Shown here: piece by piece, positions 1-6,495 of the stretch | Layout: each line of letters starts with the position of its first letter | How positions within the stretch are numbered: the stretch's first letter is position 1 | Notes under the pieces: model-generated | Told to the model about the DNA's origin: nothing | What the model saw: only the letters and a program-made list of their open reading frames with translations | Databases searched by the model: none | Assembly (NCBI GenBank): GCA_944388645.1 | Contig: CALXJO010000014.1 | Coordinates: forward strand, 1 to 14,312 | Direction: 5' to 3' | Length of the DNA stretch: 14,312 nt | From: an uncultured Clostridia bacterium | GTDB taxonomy: Bacteria > Bacillota > Clostridia > TANB77 > CAG-508 | Position numbers and translations under genes: made by a program

Positions 1-1175
1 ACTTTTTGTCCTAATTTTCCTGGATTAATTGTTGGAATTTCTTCGTTAGTTTCTTCATCATATAATTTTTCTATTACAAACTTTTCTGGAGTTATTTGGT
101 TTGGTACTAATAATTCTAAAGAATCTCCAACGCTTAATTTATTTTTTATTTCTACTAGTACTATATCTTTTTCTTTGTCTTCTAAAATTTTGCCTCCAAA
201 TTCAAAATTTGGATTATATTGTTTTCCTTCATATTCTTGAAAGTCTTTGTTGTTTGGATTGTTAAAGTAAAATTCTGTAAGTCCTCTTGTTTTTACTTTT
301 TCTAATTCATTTAAATATTTTGTATGGTCATATTCATCTGGATTTTTCATGTAATCATCAATTGCATTTCTATATGCATTTACAACAGATGCTAGGTAAT
401 ATTCTGTTTTTAATCTTCCTTCTATTTTTAAACTGTCTATTCCCATTTCTATTATTTGTGGAATTTCTTTTATTAAGCATAAGTCTTTTGATGATAATAT
501 ATATGTACCTTTTTCGTCTGTCTCTACAGGCATTAAGTTTCCTGGATTATTTTTCTCTTCTAAATATAAATTATATGCCCATCTACAGCTTTGAGAGCAG
601 TCTCCTAAATTTGCAGATCTACAAGATAGATATTGGCTTAAGAAGCATCTTCCAGAATAAGCCCAGCATAATGCTCCATGTATGAACATTTCTACTTCCA
701 AATCTTCTGGCTTGTTTTTCATTATTTCTTTAATTTGCTCTTTACCTGCTTCACGTCCTAATATTACTCTTTTTGCTCCATTATCATACCAAAATTTAGC
801 ACTATGATAGCTAAGTACATTTGCCTGTGTGCTTATATGTATGTCTATATTAGGAGCAATCTCTCTTATTTTTTGTATTACTCCACCATCTGATGCAATT
901 ATTGCATCAACATGTACTTTATCTAACATTTTTACCTGTTTTTCTATTTCTTCATAGTTTGAATCCCATGCATAAATGTTTAATGCTGCATATACTTTTT
1001 TTCCTATACTATGAGCATATATTATTGTCTTTTCTAAATCGTTATCATCTACTTCTGCTCTACTTCTTAAAGATAATGATGCTGTACCACAATACACCGC
1101 ATCAGCTCCATACATAAAAGCAACTTTTGCTTTTTCGAATGAACCTGCTGGAGCTAATAACTCTGGCTTTTTCAT
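1..1175 (-). CDS. U32 family protein, probable tRNA wobble-uridine 5-hydroxylation enzyme (3' end beyond window)
   Basis: The first 391 codons are visible and the gene continues past the left edge. The N-terminus (KKPELLAPAGSFEKAKVAF) and the block around residues 162-180 fit the U32 signature E-x-F-x2-G-A-x-C-x4-G-x-C: C170 and C177, followed by C185, C193 and C197, with 'DSLKIEGRLK' further on. Family knowledge: bacterial U32 proteins of this type (YrrN/YrrO, TrhP) hydroxylate U34 of tRNA to ho5U using prephenate and a Cys-bound Fe-S cluster; the old 'peptidase' name is probably wrong for this branch. The TrmR-like methyltransferase one gene away supports this role. I chose ATG 1175, which gives the family's usual N-terminus. 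An in-frame ATG at 1187 abuts GGAAGG and is too close to it. The upstream leader is repeat copy 1, with a promoter at 1366-1394. The exact subfamily cannot be fixed without the C-terminus. Confidence 0.88.
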   Translation of the reverse strand, partial: MKKPELLAPAGSFEKAKVAFMYGADAVYCGTASLSLRSRAEVDDNDLEKTIIYAHSIGKKVYAALNIYAWDSNYEEIEKQVKMLDKVHVDAIIASDGGVIQKIREIAPNIDIHISTQANVLSYHSAKFWYDNGAKRVILGREAGKEQIKEIMKNKPEDLEVEMFIHGALCWAYSGRCFLSQYLSCRSANLGDCSQSCRWAYNLYLEEKNNPGNLMPVETDEKGTYILSSKDLCLIKEIPQIIEMGIDSLKIEGRLKTEYYLASVVNAYRNAIDDYMKNPDEYDHTKYLNELEKVKTRGLTEFYFNNPNNKDFQEYEGKQYNPNFEFGGKILEDKEKDIVLVEIKNKLSVGDSLELLVPNQITPEKFVIEKLYDEETNEEIPTINPGKLGQK

Positions 1176-1334
1176 TTTTAATATCATTCCTTCCTAAAGG
1201 CACCAATCTGGTTGGAAAAGAATTGTGCTTTTGGCTAGGCAAACAAGCAAGAAAACCGGAGGCGTGCTTTTTACAACGCCAAAGGATTTTCGTAGCGCAG
1301 TTTAACAACGCCAAAACGCAATTCTTTTTCAACC
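1170..1334 (-). repeat. Palindromic leader repeat, copy 1
   Basis: This matches 8603-8769 at about 85 % identity by eye, with 67 of 68 bases identical between 1205 and 1272. The core 1210-1334 is bounded by imperfect terminal inverted repeats of about 25 bp (GGTTGGAAAAGAATTG at one end, GGTTGAAAAAGAATTG inverted at the other). Read on the minus strand it folds as nested helices: the outer arms, then AAAC/GTTT, GAAAATC/GGTTTTC and an apical GGCGT/ACGCC. Similarity continues beyond the core up to ATGAAA of the U32 gene, so the repeat includes the Shine-Dalgarno. No clear target-site duplication is visible. It could be a MITE or ERIC-like element, or a structured RNA leader. Confidence 0.85.
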
Positions 1335-1365
1335 TTATTCTTCCCTTCTCATTTATATCTACTAT

Positions 1366-1394
1366 ATAATACCAAAAAACTGGCTTTTTTTCAA
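1366..1394 (-). promoter_or_regulatory. Sigma-A-type promoter for the U32 gene
   Basis: The minus strand reads TTGAAA (1394-1389), a 17-bp spacer, then TATTAT (1371-1366), with a TG one base before the -10 (extended -10). Predicted transcription starts near 1359. The mRNA would carry a leader of roughly 185 nt containing the whole of repeat copy 1. Confidence 0.72.
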
Positions 1395-1406
1395 CAATTT
1401 TGTATA

Positions 1407-1435
1407 TTTACTTTTTATAGATTTTATGTTATTAT
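1407..1435 (+). promoter_or_regulatory. Sigma-A-type promoter for the plus-strand membrane protein
   Basis: TTTACT (1407-1412), a 17-bp spacer, then TATTAT (1430-1435) with an extended -10 TG. It is divergent from the U32 promoter, with only 12 bp between the two -35 boxes. The expected leader is short (about 14 nt) and holds the AGGGGG ribosome binding site. Confidence 0.6.
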
Positions 1436-1455
1436 AAATTCATTAGGGGGAAAAT

Positions 1456-2031
1456 ATGGAATCAACATCTTTAGTTGTAATTACCGAAGATAACAGATTT
1501 AATAGAAAATTAACAAAATTTCAATGTTACCTAACATATTTTTTTATTTTTTCATTTGTAGGTTGGTTAATGGAAACTATCTACAGCTATTTTGTGTTAG
1601 GTCATTTTGCAAATAGAGGATTTTTATTTGGACCAGTTTGCCCAATTTATGGTTTTGGTGGCTTAATATTAATTTTATTTTTAGATAAATTTAAAAATAA
1701 TCCTGTGGAGCTTTTCTTTGTTGCTATAATAGTTTTCTCTATATTTGAATATGCTATAGGGTATGGTCTAGATGCTTTATATAATTTATGGTTGTGGGAT
1801 TATAGAAATGAATTTTTAAATATAAATGGTAGAATCTGCTTATTTTATTCACTTGCATGGGGAGTAGTTGCAATTGTATTTAATTACCTATTATTCCCTA
1901 TGGTTAAAAACTTTCTTTCATTTATATCATCTAAAATTCCACTAAAATTACAAGTAATTGCAATTAATCTTTGCTCAATGATATTTGTAATTGATGTATT
2001 ATATTCATTTATTCAATATTCATCTTTGTAA
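1456..2031 (+). CDS. Membrane protein of the putative ABC-transporter type IV family (PF06541-like)
   Basis: A 191-residue integral membrane protein with about five hydrophobic segments (roughly residues 26-46, 60-77, 85-105, 126-148 and 163-186). Family hallmarks are 'GWLMETIYSYFVLG' (about 36-49), 'NRGFLFGPVCPIYGFG' (about 52-67), an 'EYAIGYGLDALYNLWLWDY' region and 'NGRICLFYSLAWG'. These match the small clostridial membrane proteins grouped as 'putative ABC-transporter type IV'; no substrate is established for them, and no ATPase gene lies nearby. ATG 1456 follows AGGGGGAAAAT. It is the only plus-strand gene. It lies between trmR and the U32 gene, so it separates two genes expected to act together. 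It converges on trmR across the 113-bp palindrome. Confidence 0.85.
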   Translation: MESTSLVVITEDNRFNRKLTKFQCYLTYFFIFSFVGWLMETIYSYFVLGHFANRGFLFGPVCPIYGFGGLILILFLDKFKNNPVELFFVAIIVFSIFEYAIGYGLDALYNLWLWDYRNEFLNINGRICLFYSLAWGVVAIVFNYLLFPMVKNFLSFISSKIPLKLQVIAINLCSMIFVIDVLYSFIQYSSL

Positions 2032-2061
2032 AGATTTTTTAAATTACAATTAACCCATCTC

Positions 2062-2174
2062 ATTATAAAAAAAGTTTGTATATTTAGAATAATTTTCGCA
2101 GTGGCGCGTAGCTTGAAGCGAAGCGCGGGCAAGCCACAAGAAAATTTGAATAAATATACAAACTTTTTTATAAT
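2062..2174. repeat. 113-bp imperfect palindrome, probable bidirectional terminator
   Basis: The outer arms 2062-2086 and 2151-2174 are inverted copies matching at 24 of 25 positions (one bulged A). Inside lie AATTTTC/GAAAATT and GTGGC/GCCAC pairs around a GC-rich centre (2105-2129) that contains GCTTGAAGC. On both strands the stem ends in a run of six or seven T. It sits between the convergent ends of the membrane-protein gene (2031) and trmR (2188), so it could terminate both. It is much longer and more structured than an ordinary terminator, which suggests a palindromic interspersed element in that role. Confidence 0.82.
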
Positions 2175-2187
2175 ATATTAATTGAGA

Positions 2188-2778
2188 TTATTTTACTCTT
2201 TTTGATATTGCTAGTCCATCTCCTACTTCTAATATGGTCGTCTCTAAATCTGGATTTTCTGTTATTTCTTTTATGTATTGTCTTAAATGTGTAACTGCAG
2301 TACGTTGTTTATGTTTATTATAGTCACTCATTACATAGCCTTTATATAAAATATTGTCTGCAAGTATTACTCCATCAGGTTTTAACATTCTAAGAGCTTG
2401 TTCTAGAAAGAAAGGATATTTACCTTTAGCAGCATCAATAAATACAACATCATACTGCTCATTTAAAGTTGGTAATATTTCTACTGCATCTCCTTCATAT
2501 ATTTTTATTTTTTCTTCTACTCCTACTTTTTTTATATTTTCTCTTGCTTCTAAAACTCTTTGCTCATCTCTCTCAATTGTATCTATTCTTCCACATTGGA
2601 CTAAATATTCTGAAAAACACATTGCAGAATAGCCCACTGCTGTTCCTATTTCTAATATTTTCTCAGGCTTCTTTTTTGTTAAAATTTCATCAATTACTTC
2701 TAATGTATCATCCATTATTATTGGTATATGTCTTTCTAGTGCATATTCTTTTATTTTTTGTAGTTCTTCTTTATTCAT
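2188..2778 (-). CDS. trmR: SAM-dependent O-methyltransferase, TrmR/YrrM type (tRNA 5-hydroxyuridine methyltransferase)
   Basis: A 196-residue class I methyltransferase. SAM-binding motif I is 'EIGTAVGYS' (43-51); 'FIDAAKGKY' (113-121) and 'DNILYKG' (141-147) are the metal/substrate motifs of the class I O-methyltransferase family, and the protein ends 'VGDGLAISKR'. These blocks closely resemble B. subtilis YrrM (TrmR), which methylates ho5U34 of tRNA to 5-methoxyuridine; a U32 protein supplies the ho5U. I chose ATG 2778, which has AAAAGGA at good spacing. A TTG nine bases upstream abuts the AGGA. The hpt stop is only 15 bp upstream and the ribosome binding site touches it, so hpt and trmR are probably translationally coupled. 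A catechol-type methyltransferase is a less likely alternative. Confidence 0.88.
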   Translation of the reverse strand: MNKEELQKIKEYALERHIPIIMDDTLEVIDEILTKKKPEKILEIGTAVGYSAMCFSEYLVQCGRIDTIERDEQRVLEARENIKKVGVEEKIKIYEGDAVEILPTLNEQYDVVFIDAAKGKYPFFLEQALRMLKPDGVILADNILYKGYVMSDYNKHKQRTAVTHLRQYIKEITENPDLETTILEVGDGLAISKRVK

Positions 2779-2793
2779 TCTATTCAATCCTTT

Positions 2794-3315
2794 TTATACT
2801 TCTTTATATCCTATAAACGGTAAATTTCTATTAAATCCTTCTTCATCATCAAATCCATAACCTACTATAAATTTGTTTGGTACTTCAAATCCTAAATAAT
2901 CTATATTTACATCTATTTCTCTTCTGCTAGGCTTACTTAATAAGCTACAAACTTTTAAGCTTCTAGGATTTTTTTGATTTAGATGTTTTATTAAATAGTC
3001 CATACTTCTTCCAGTATCTACTATATCTTCTATTATTAAAATGTTTTTATCTTTTATTTTTGATTCTTCAATATCTAGTTCATTATTTATTCTTCCTGTA
3101 CTTTCTGTACCTTCATAACTTGATATTTTAATAAATTCAAACTGCATATGTGATTTTAGTTTTAGTGATAGCTCCATTCCAAAAAAAGCAGCACCTTTTA
3201 AAACAATAATAGCTGTTAGTTCTTTTCCTTTGTAATCTTCATCTATTTTATTTGCAAGCTCTACTAACCTTTCATCAATTTGTTCTTTTGAAATTAATTC
3301 TTTTATTTCTTCCAT
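2794..3315 (-). CDS. hpt: Hypoxanthine(-guanine) phosphoribosyltransferase
   Basis: A 173-residue purine-salvage enzyme that makes IMP (and usually GMP) from the free base and PRPP in the cytosol. Visible features are 'LKG' (39-41), the flexible-loop 'SSYEG' (66-69 region), the PRPP-binding motif 'ILIIEDIVDTGRS' (92-104) and the C-terminal 'FEVPNKFIVGYGFD' (143-156), all standard for bacterial HPRT; the length is normal. ATG 3315 has almost no Shine-Dalgarno of its own. A strong AGAGAGGAG site lies about 45 bases upstream and serves a six-codon upstream ORF. The gene follows typA in the same direction and precedes trmR closely. Confidence 0.95.
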   Translation of the reverse strand: MEEIKELISKEQIDERLVELANKIDEDYKGKELTAIIVLKGAAFFGMELSLKLKSHMQFEFIKISSYEGTESTGRINNELDIEESKIKDKNILIIEDIVDTGRSMDYLIKHLNQKNPRSLKVCSLLSKPSRREIDVNIDYLGFEVPNKFIVGYGFDDEEGFNRNLPFIGYKEV

Positions 3316-3329
3316 TTTTCTAGTTAATG

Positions 3330-3350
3330 TTAGCTTTTAAGGCTTAACAT
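3330..3350 (-). CDS. Six-codon upstream ORF (leader peptide candidate) before hpt
   Basis: ATG 3350 is preceded by AGAGAGGAGAAAAG, the best ribosome binding site in this gap, yet the frame stops after six codons (M-L-S-L-K-S, then TAA). It is out of frame with hpt, which starts 15 bases after this stop and has no good ribosome binding site. Within it, GTTAAGC can pair with GCTAAC (one bulged A). This suggests re-initiation or leader control of hpt. It could also be chance. Confidence 0.4.
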   Translation of the reverse strand: MLSLKS

Positions 3351-3386
3351 CTTTTCTCCTCTCTTAAATTACTTGTAAGATTATTT

Positions 3387-3421
3387 TTTCGCCCAAAAAG
3401 GGGCGTCCCTCTTGGGCGAAA
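3387..3421. promoter_or_regulatory. Hairpin with GGGCGAA arm, downstream of typA
   Basis: A perfect 10-bp stem (3387-3396 with 3412-3421, TTCGCCCAA core) has a 15-base loop that can form an inner AGGG/CCCT helix. It starts five bases after the typA stop. On the minus strand the stem is followed by A rather than U residues, so it is not a typical intrinsic terminator. It may be a processing, stabilising or attenuation structure between typA and hpt. Confidence 0.6.
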
Positions 3422-3426
3422 TTTAT

Positions 3427-5235
3427 TTATCTTCTTGCTGCTTTTTCTCTGTCTTTGTTGTTTAATATTACTTTTCTAAGTCTAATATTTTTTGGTGTTA
3501 CTTCTACAAGTTCATCTTCTGCAATAAATTCTATTGCTTTTTCTAGTGATAGTTGAATTGGTGGAACTAGTCTTAATGCATCATCTGAACCTGAAGCTCT
3601 TGTGTTTGTTAGGTGTTTTTCTTTACATACATTTATTGCTATGTCTTCATTTCTAGAGTTTATTCCTACTATCATTCCTTCATATACTTCTACACCAGGT
3701 CCTATGAATAGCTCTCCTCTTAATTGTGCATTGTATAATCCATATGTTATTGATGTTCCTTGTTCAAATGCAACTAAAACTCCTCTTGTTCTTGATTGTA
3801 TGTCTCCTTTATAAGGCTCATAACAATCAAATATTGAGTTCATTGTTCCTGTTCCCTTTGTATCTGTTAAAAATTCTGTTCTATAACCTATAAGTCCACG
3901 AGCTGGAATTTTAAATTCTATTTTTGTATGTCCTGGTTCTGCAGGTTCCATATTTTTCATTTCTGCTTTACGTCTTCCTAGTTTTTCTATAACTGTTCCT
4001 ATTGCGTCATCTGGTACATTTACTACTAGGTCTTCTATTGGCTCACATTTTACTCCATCTATTTCTTTAAATATAACTTTTGGACGTGAAACTAAAAGCT
4101 CAAATCCTTCTCTTCTCATTTCTTCTATTAATACAGAAAGATGTAATTCTCCTCTTCCACATACTTCAAAGCTATCTGGAGATGCTGTTTCTTTTACACG
4201 TAAGCTTACATTTCTTTCTAGTTCTTTGAATAGTCTATCTCTTATATGTCTTGAAGTTACAAACTCTCCTTCTTTTCCTGCAAAAGGTCCATTGTTTACA
4301 CTAAATGTCATAGATACTGTTGGTTCATCTATATTTACAAATGGTATTTTCTCTGGGTTTGATAAATCACAAATTGTATCACCTATGCTTATATCTGGAA
4401 TTCCTGAAATTGCAACAATATCACCTGCATCTGCTTCATCTACTTCTACTCTTTTTAATCCCATATATGTAAATAATTTTGCTATTTTCCCTTGCTCATT
4501 TTTATCTTGTTTACATATAGCTACAGGCATTCCATTTTTTATTTTACCACGTTCTATTCTTCCTACAGCAATTCTTCCTAAATAATCATCATAATCTATG
4601 TTTGATACAAGCATTTGCATAGTCCCATCCATATCACAATTAGGTGGAGCTATTTTGTCTATAATTGTATCAAATATGCATGTTATATTATCAGATTCGT
4701 CATCCAAATTCATTTTTGCAATTCCGTTTTTAGCTGATGCATATATTACCGGGAAGTCTAATTGTTCATCTGTTGCATTTAGCTCTATAAATAATTCTAT
4801 TACTTTATCTAGAGCTTTTTCTGGTTCTGCACCTGGTCTATCTATTTTATTTATTACAACTATTGGTTTTAAATTTAATGCTAGAGATTTCTTTAAAACT
4901 TCTCTTGTTTGAGGCATTGGTCCTTCAAAAGCATCAACTAATAATAAAACTCCATCAACAGTTTTTAAAACACGCTCAACTTCTCCTCCGAAGTCAGCAT
5001 GTCCAGGAGTATCTACTATATTTATTTTTACCCCATTATACATTACTGATGTGTTTTTAGAAAGTATTGTTATTCCTCTTTCTTTTTCTATATCGCCTGA
5101 ATCCATTACTCTTTCTGCAACTTGTTCATTTGCTCTAAAAACATGGCTTTGTTTTAAAAGTGCATCAACTAGTGTTGTTTTTCCGTGGTCAACGTGTGCT
5201 ATTATTGCTATATTTCTTATGTTTTTATTATTCAT
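3427..5235 (-). CDS. typA: Ribosome-associated translational GTPase TypA/BipA
   Basis: A 602-residue translation-factor GTPase of the usual family length. The G domain shows 'AHVDHGKTT' (13-21), the switch 'KERGITI' (51-57), 'DTPGH' (75-79) and 'NKID' (129-132), then 'SAKNG'. Later blocks, such as 'GRGELHLSVLIEEMRREG' and 'RGLIGYRTEFLTDTKGTG', are typical TypA/BipA rather than EF-G or LepA. The protein binds 70S ribosomes and assists ribosome assembly and stress or cold adaptation. I chose ATG 5235, preceded by AGGGGGAAATAAG; a TTG eleven codons upstream would bury that site inside the coding region. It follows the S1 gene by 68 bp and precedes hpt. Hairpins with the same arm sequence lie on both sides. 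Confidence 0.97.
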   Translation of the reverse strand: MNNKNIRNIAIIAHVDHGKTTLVDALLKQSHVFRANEQVAERVMDSGDIEKERGITILSKNTSVMYNGVKINIVDTPGHADFGGEVERVLKTVDGVLLLVDAFEGPMPQTREVLKKSLALNLKPIVVINKIDRPGAEPEKALDKVIELFIELNATDEQLDFPVIYASAKNGIAKMNLDDESDNITCIFDTIIDKIAPPNCDMDGTMQMLVSNIDYDDYLGRIAVGRIERGKIKNGMPVAICKQDKNEQGKIAKLFTYMGLKRVEVDEADAGDIVAISGIPDISIGDTICDLSNPEKIPFVNIDEPTVSMTFSVNNGPFAGKEGEFVTSRHIRDRLFKELERNVSLRVKETASPDSFEVCGRGELHLSVLIEEMRREGFELLVSRPKVIFKEIDGVKCEPIEDLVVNVPDDAIGTVIEKLGRRKAEMKNMEPAEPGHTKIEFKIPARGLIGYRTEFLTDTKGTGTMNSIFDCYEPYKGDIQSRTRGVLVAFEQGTSITYGLYNAQLRGELFIGPGVEVYEGMIVGINSRNEDIAINVCKEKHLTNTRASGSDDALRLVPPIQLSLEKAIEFIAEDELVEVTPKNIRLRKVILNNKDREKAARR

Positions 5236-5269
5236 CTTATTTCCCCCTATACTATTATTACATTTCAAA

Positions 5270-5289
5270 TGGGCGAATTTTTTCGCCCA
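5270..5289. promoter_or_regulatory. Hairpin with GGGCGAA arm, upstream of typA
   Basis: An 8-bp perfect stem TGGGCGAA/TTCGCCCA with a four-base loop lies in the gap between the S1 gene and typA, 14 bases after the S1 stop. On the minus strand only TTTG follows, so termination would be weak. The arm is the same as in the hairpin after typA. Confidence 0.6.
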
Positions 5290-5303
5290 GATTTTTACCT
5301 TGT

Positions 5304-6404
5304 TTATTCTTCTTTATATTCTTGTGATGTTCCTTCTAACTCTCTTATTGAAAGTTCTATTTTTTTATTTTCTAAGTTAATATCTATTATTTTAGCATTA
5401 ACTTTTTGTCCTTCTCTTAGTTCTTCTTCTGGCTTAGAGATTTTTCTTTCACATATTTGAGATATATGTACTAAACCTTCTATTCCTTTTTCTAGTTCAA
5501 CAAATGCTCCAAATGGCATTAGTTTTGAAACTTTTACTTTTACTACATCTCCAATATGATACTTTTCTGCTACTTTGTTCCAAGGATTTGGACCTTTCTT
5601 TTCATAAGTAAGTTTAAATCTTTTATTTTCTTTGTCTAGTTCTTTTACTCTTACTTCTATTTCTTGTCCTACATTTAAAATATCTTTTGGATTTTGATTT
5701 CTTCCCCAAGTTATTTCAGATATATGTAATAAACCTTGTGCTCCTCCTATATCTACAAAAGCACCATAATCACTTAGGCTTGTAACAGTTCCTAAATATT
5801 TTTTTCCTACCTCTATATTATTCCAAAACTCTTCTTGCTTTTTCTTCTTTTCTTCTTCTACTAATTCTTTTATTGAGCCTATAATTTTTTTGCCTTTTTC
5901 ATCATTCTCTATAACTCTAAATCTTACAGTTTTGCCTTTATATGTATTTACATCTTCATCTCTTGGAATTTCTGATAGAGAAATTGGTATAAATATTCTT
6001 ATTAAGTTTTTATATGTTGCAATTAATCCATTTTTATTTGTTTGTGTAACTGTTTCTTCGAAAATGGCTTTATCTTCAACTTTTTGTTTAAATTCTTTCC
6101 ATATTTCATTTATTTTTAATTTTTTTGATGACATTAAAACATTGCCCTGTCCGTCATTTAATTTAAGAACAGTTGCCTTGATTTTATCGCCTATATTTAA
6201 TTCATCTGCAGGCTCTAAACCATTTTCGCTAAAATATTCGTTTCTTGGAATTATTCCATCGGCTTTATAGCCAATATCTATAAATATTTCGCCTTGTTTA
6301 GTTATTTCTATAACAGTACCAGTAACTGTGGTTCCTGTTTTTATTTGTTTTAATGTTTGATTAATTATATCTTCAAAAGTTAAATTATCTTCAAATTTTT
6401 CCAT
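5304..6404 (-). CDS. rpsA: S1-domain RNA-binding protein (ribosomal protein S1 homolog)
   Basis: A 366-residue protein with four S1 repeats at about 24-95, 110-182, 199-268 and 284-354. The second is degenerate. The third and fourth have the clearest S1 signatures ('YGAFVDIGGAQGLLHISEI' and 'FGAFVELEKGIEGLVHIS'). Low-GC Firmicutes carry such four-repeat S1 homologs (YpfD type) directly after cmk, as here. The role is binding single-stranded RNA on or near the ribosome; Firmicute versions are less essential than enterobacterial six-repeat S1. Many Clostridia fuse this protein to IspH, but no IspH part is present. ATG 6404 follows GAAGGATTTTT. A perfect consensus promoter lies about 60-90 bases upstream, inside the end of the preceding gene. 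Confidence 0.9.
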   Translation of the reverse strand: MEKFEDNLTFEDIINQTLKQIKTGTTVTGTVIEITKQGEIFIDIGYKADGIIPRNEYFSENGLEPADELNIGDKIKATVLKLNDGQGNVLMSSKKLKINEIWKEFKQKVEDKAIFEETVTQTNKNGLIATYKNLIRIFIPISLSEIPRDEDVNTYKGKTVRFRVIENDEKGKKIIGSIKELVEEEKKKKQEEFWNNIEVGKKYLGTVTSLSDYGAFVDIGGAQGLLHISEITWGRNQNPKDILNVGQEIEVRVKELDKENKRFKLTYEKKGPNPWNKVAEKYHIGDVVKVKVSKLMPFGAFVELEKGIEGLVHISQICERKISKPEEELREGQKVNAKIIDINLENKKIELSIRELEGTSQEYKEE

Positions 6405-6466
6405 AAAAATCCTTCATCTCTCATTTAGTAAATTTATTAATCTTTTAAGCTTTTTTAACAGTATAG

Positions 6467-6495
6467 ATTATACCTTATTTTTCCTGTTTTGTCAA
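6467..6495 (-). promoter_or_regulatory. Perfect consensus sigma-A promoter for the S1 gene
   Basis: The minus strand reads TTGACA (6495-6490), a 17-bp spacer, then TATAAT (6472-6467), an exact match to consensus at both boxes and spacing. The -35 lies inside the last codons of the cmk-plsC gene and the -10 lies just past its stop. Predicted start is near 6460, giving a leader of about 56 nt. Confidence 0.85.

Noticed and set aside
1102..1332. 76-codon minus-strand ORF across repeat copy 1 and into the U32 gene
   Set aside because: It overlaps the U32 start in another frame. In copy 2 the equivalent frame stops early because of small indels, so the frame is not conserved.
2188..2787. trmR starting at TTG 2787
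   Set aside because: The AGGA site directly abuts this codon; ATG 2778 has normal spacing.
2354..2816. Plus-strand ORFs opposite trmR (and similar ones opposite typA, cmk-plsC, the glycosyltransferase and the L,D-transpeptidase)
   Set aside because: They are Leu/Phe/Ser-rich shadows of AT-rich minus-strand genes, with no family motifs or ribosome binding sites.
3427..5268. Longer typA starting at TTG 5268
   Set aside because: The AGGGGG ribosome binding site would lie inside the coding region, and the extra eleven residues are not typical of TypA. ATG 5235 fits better.
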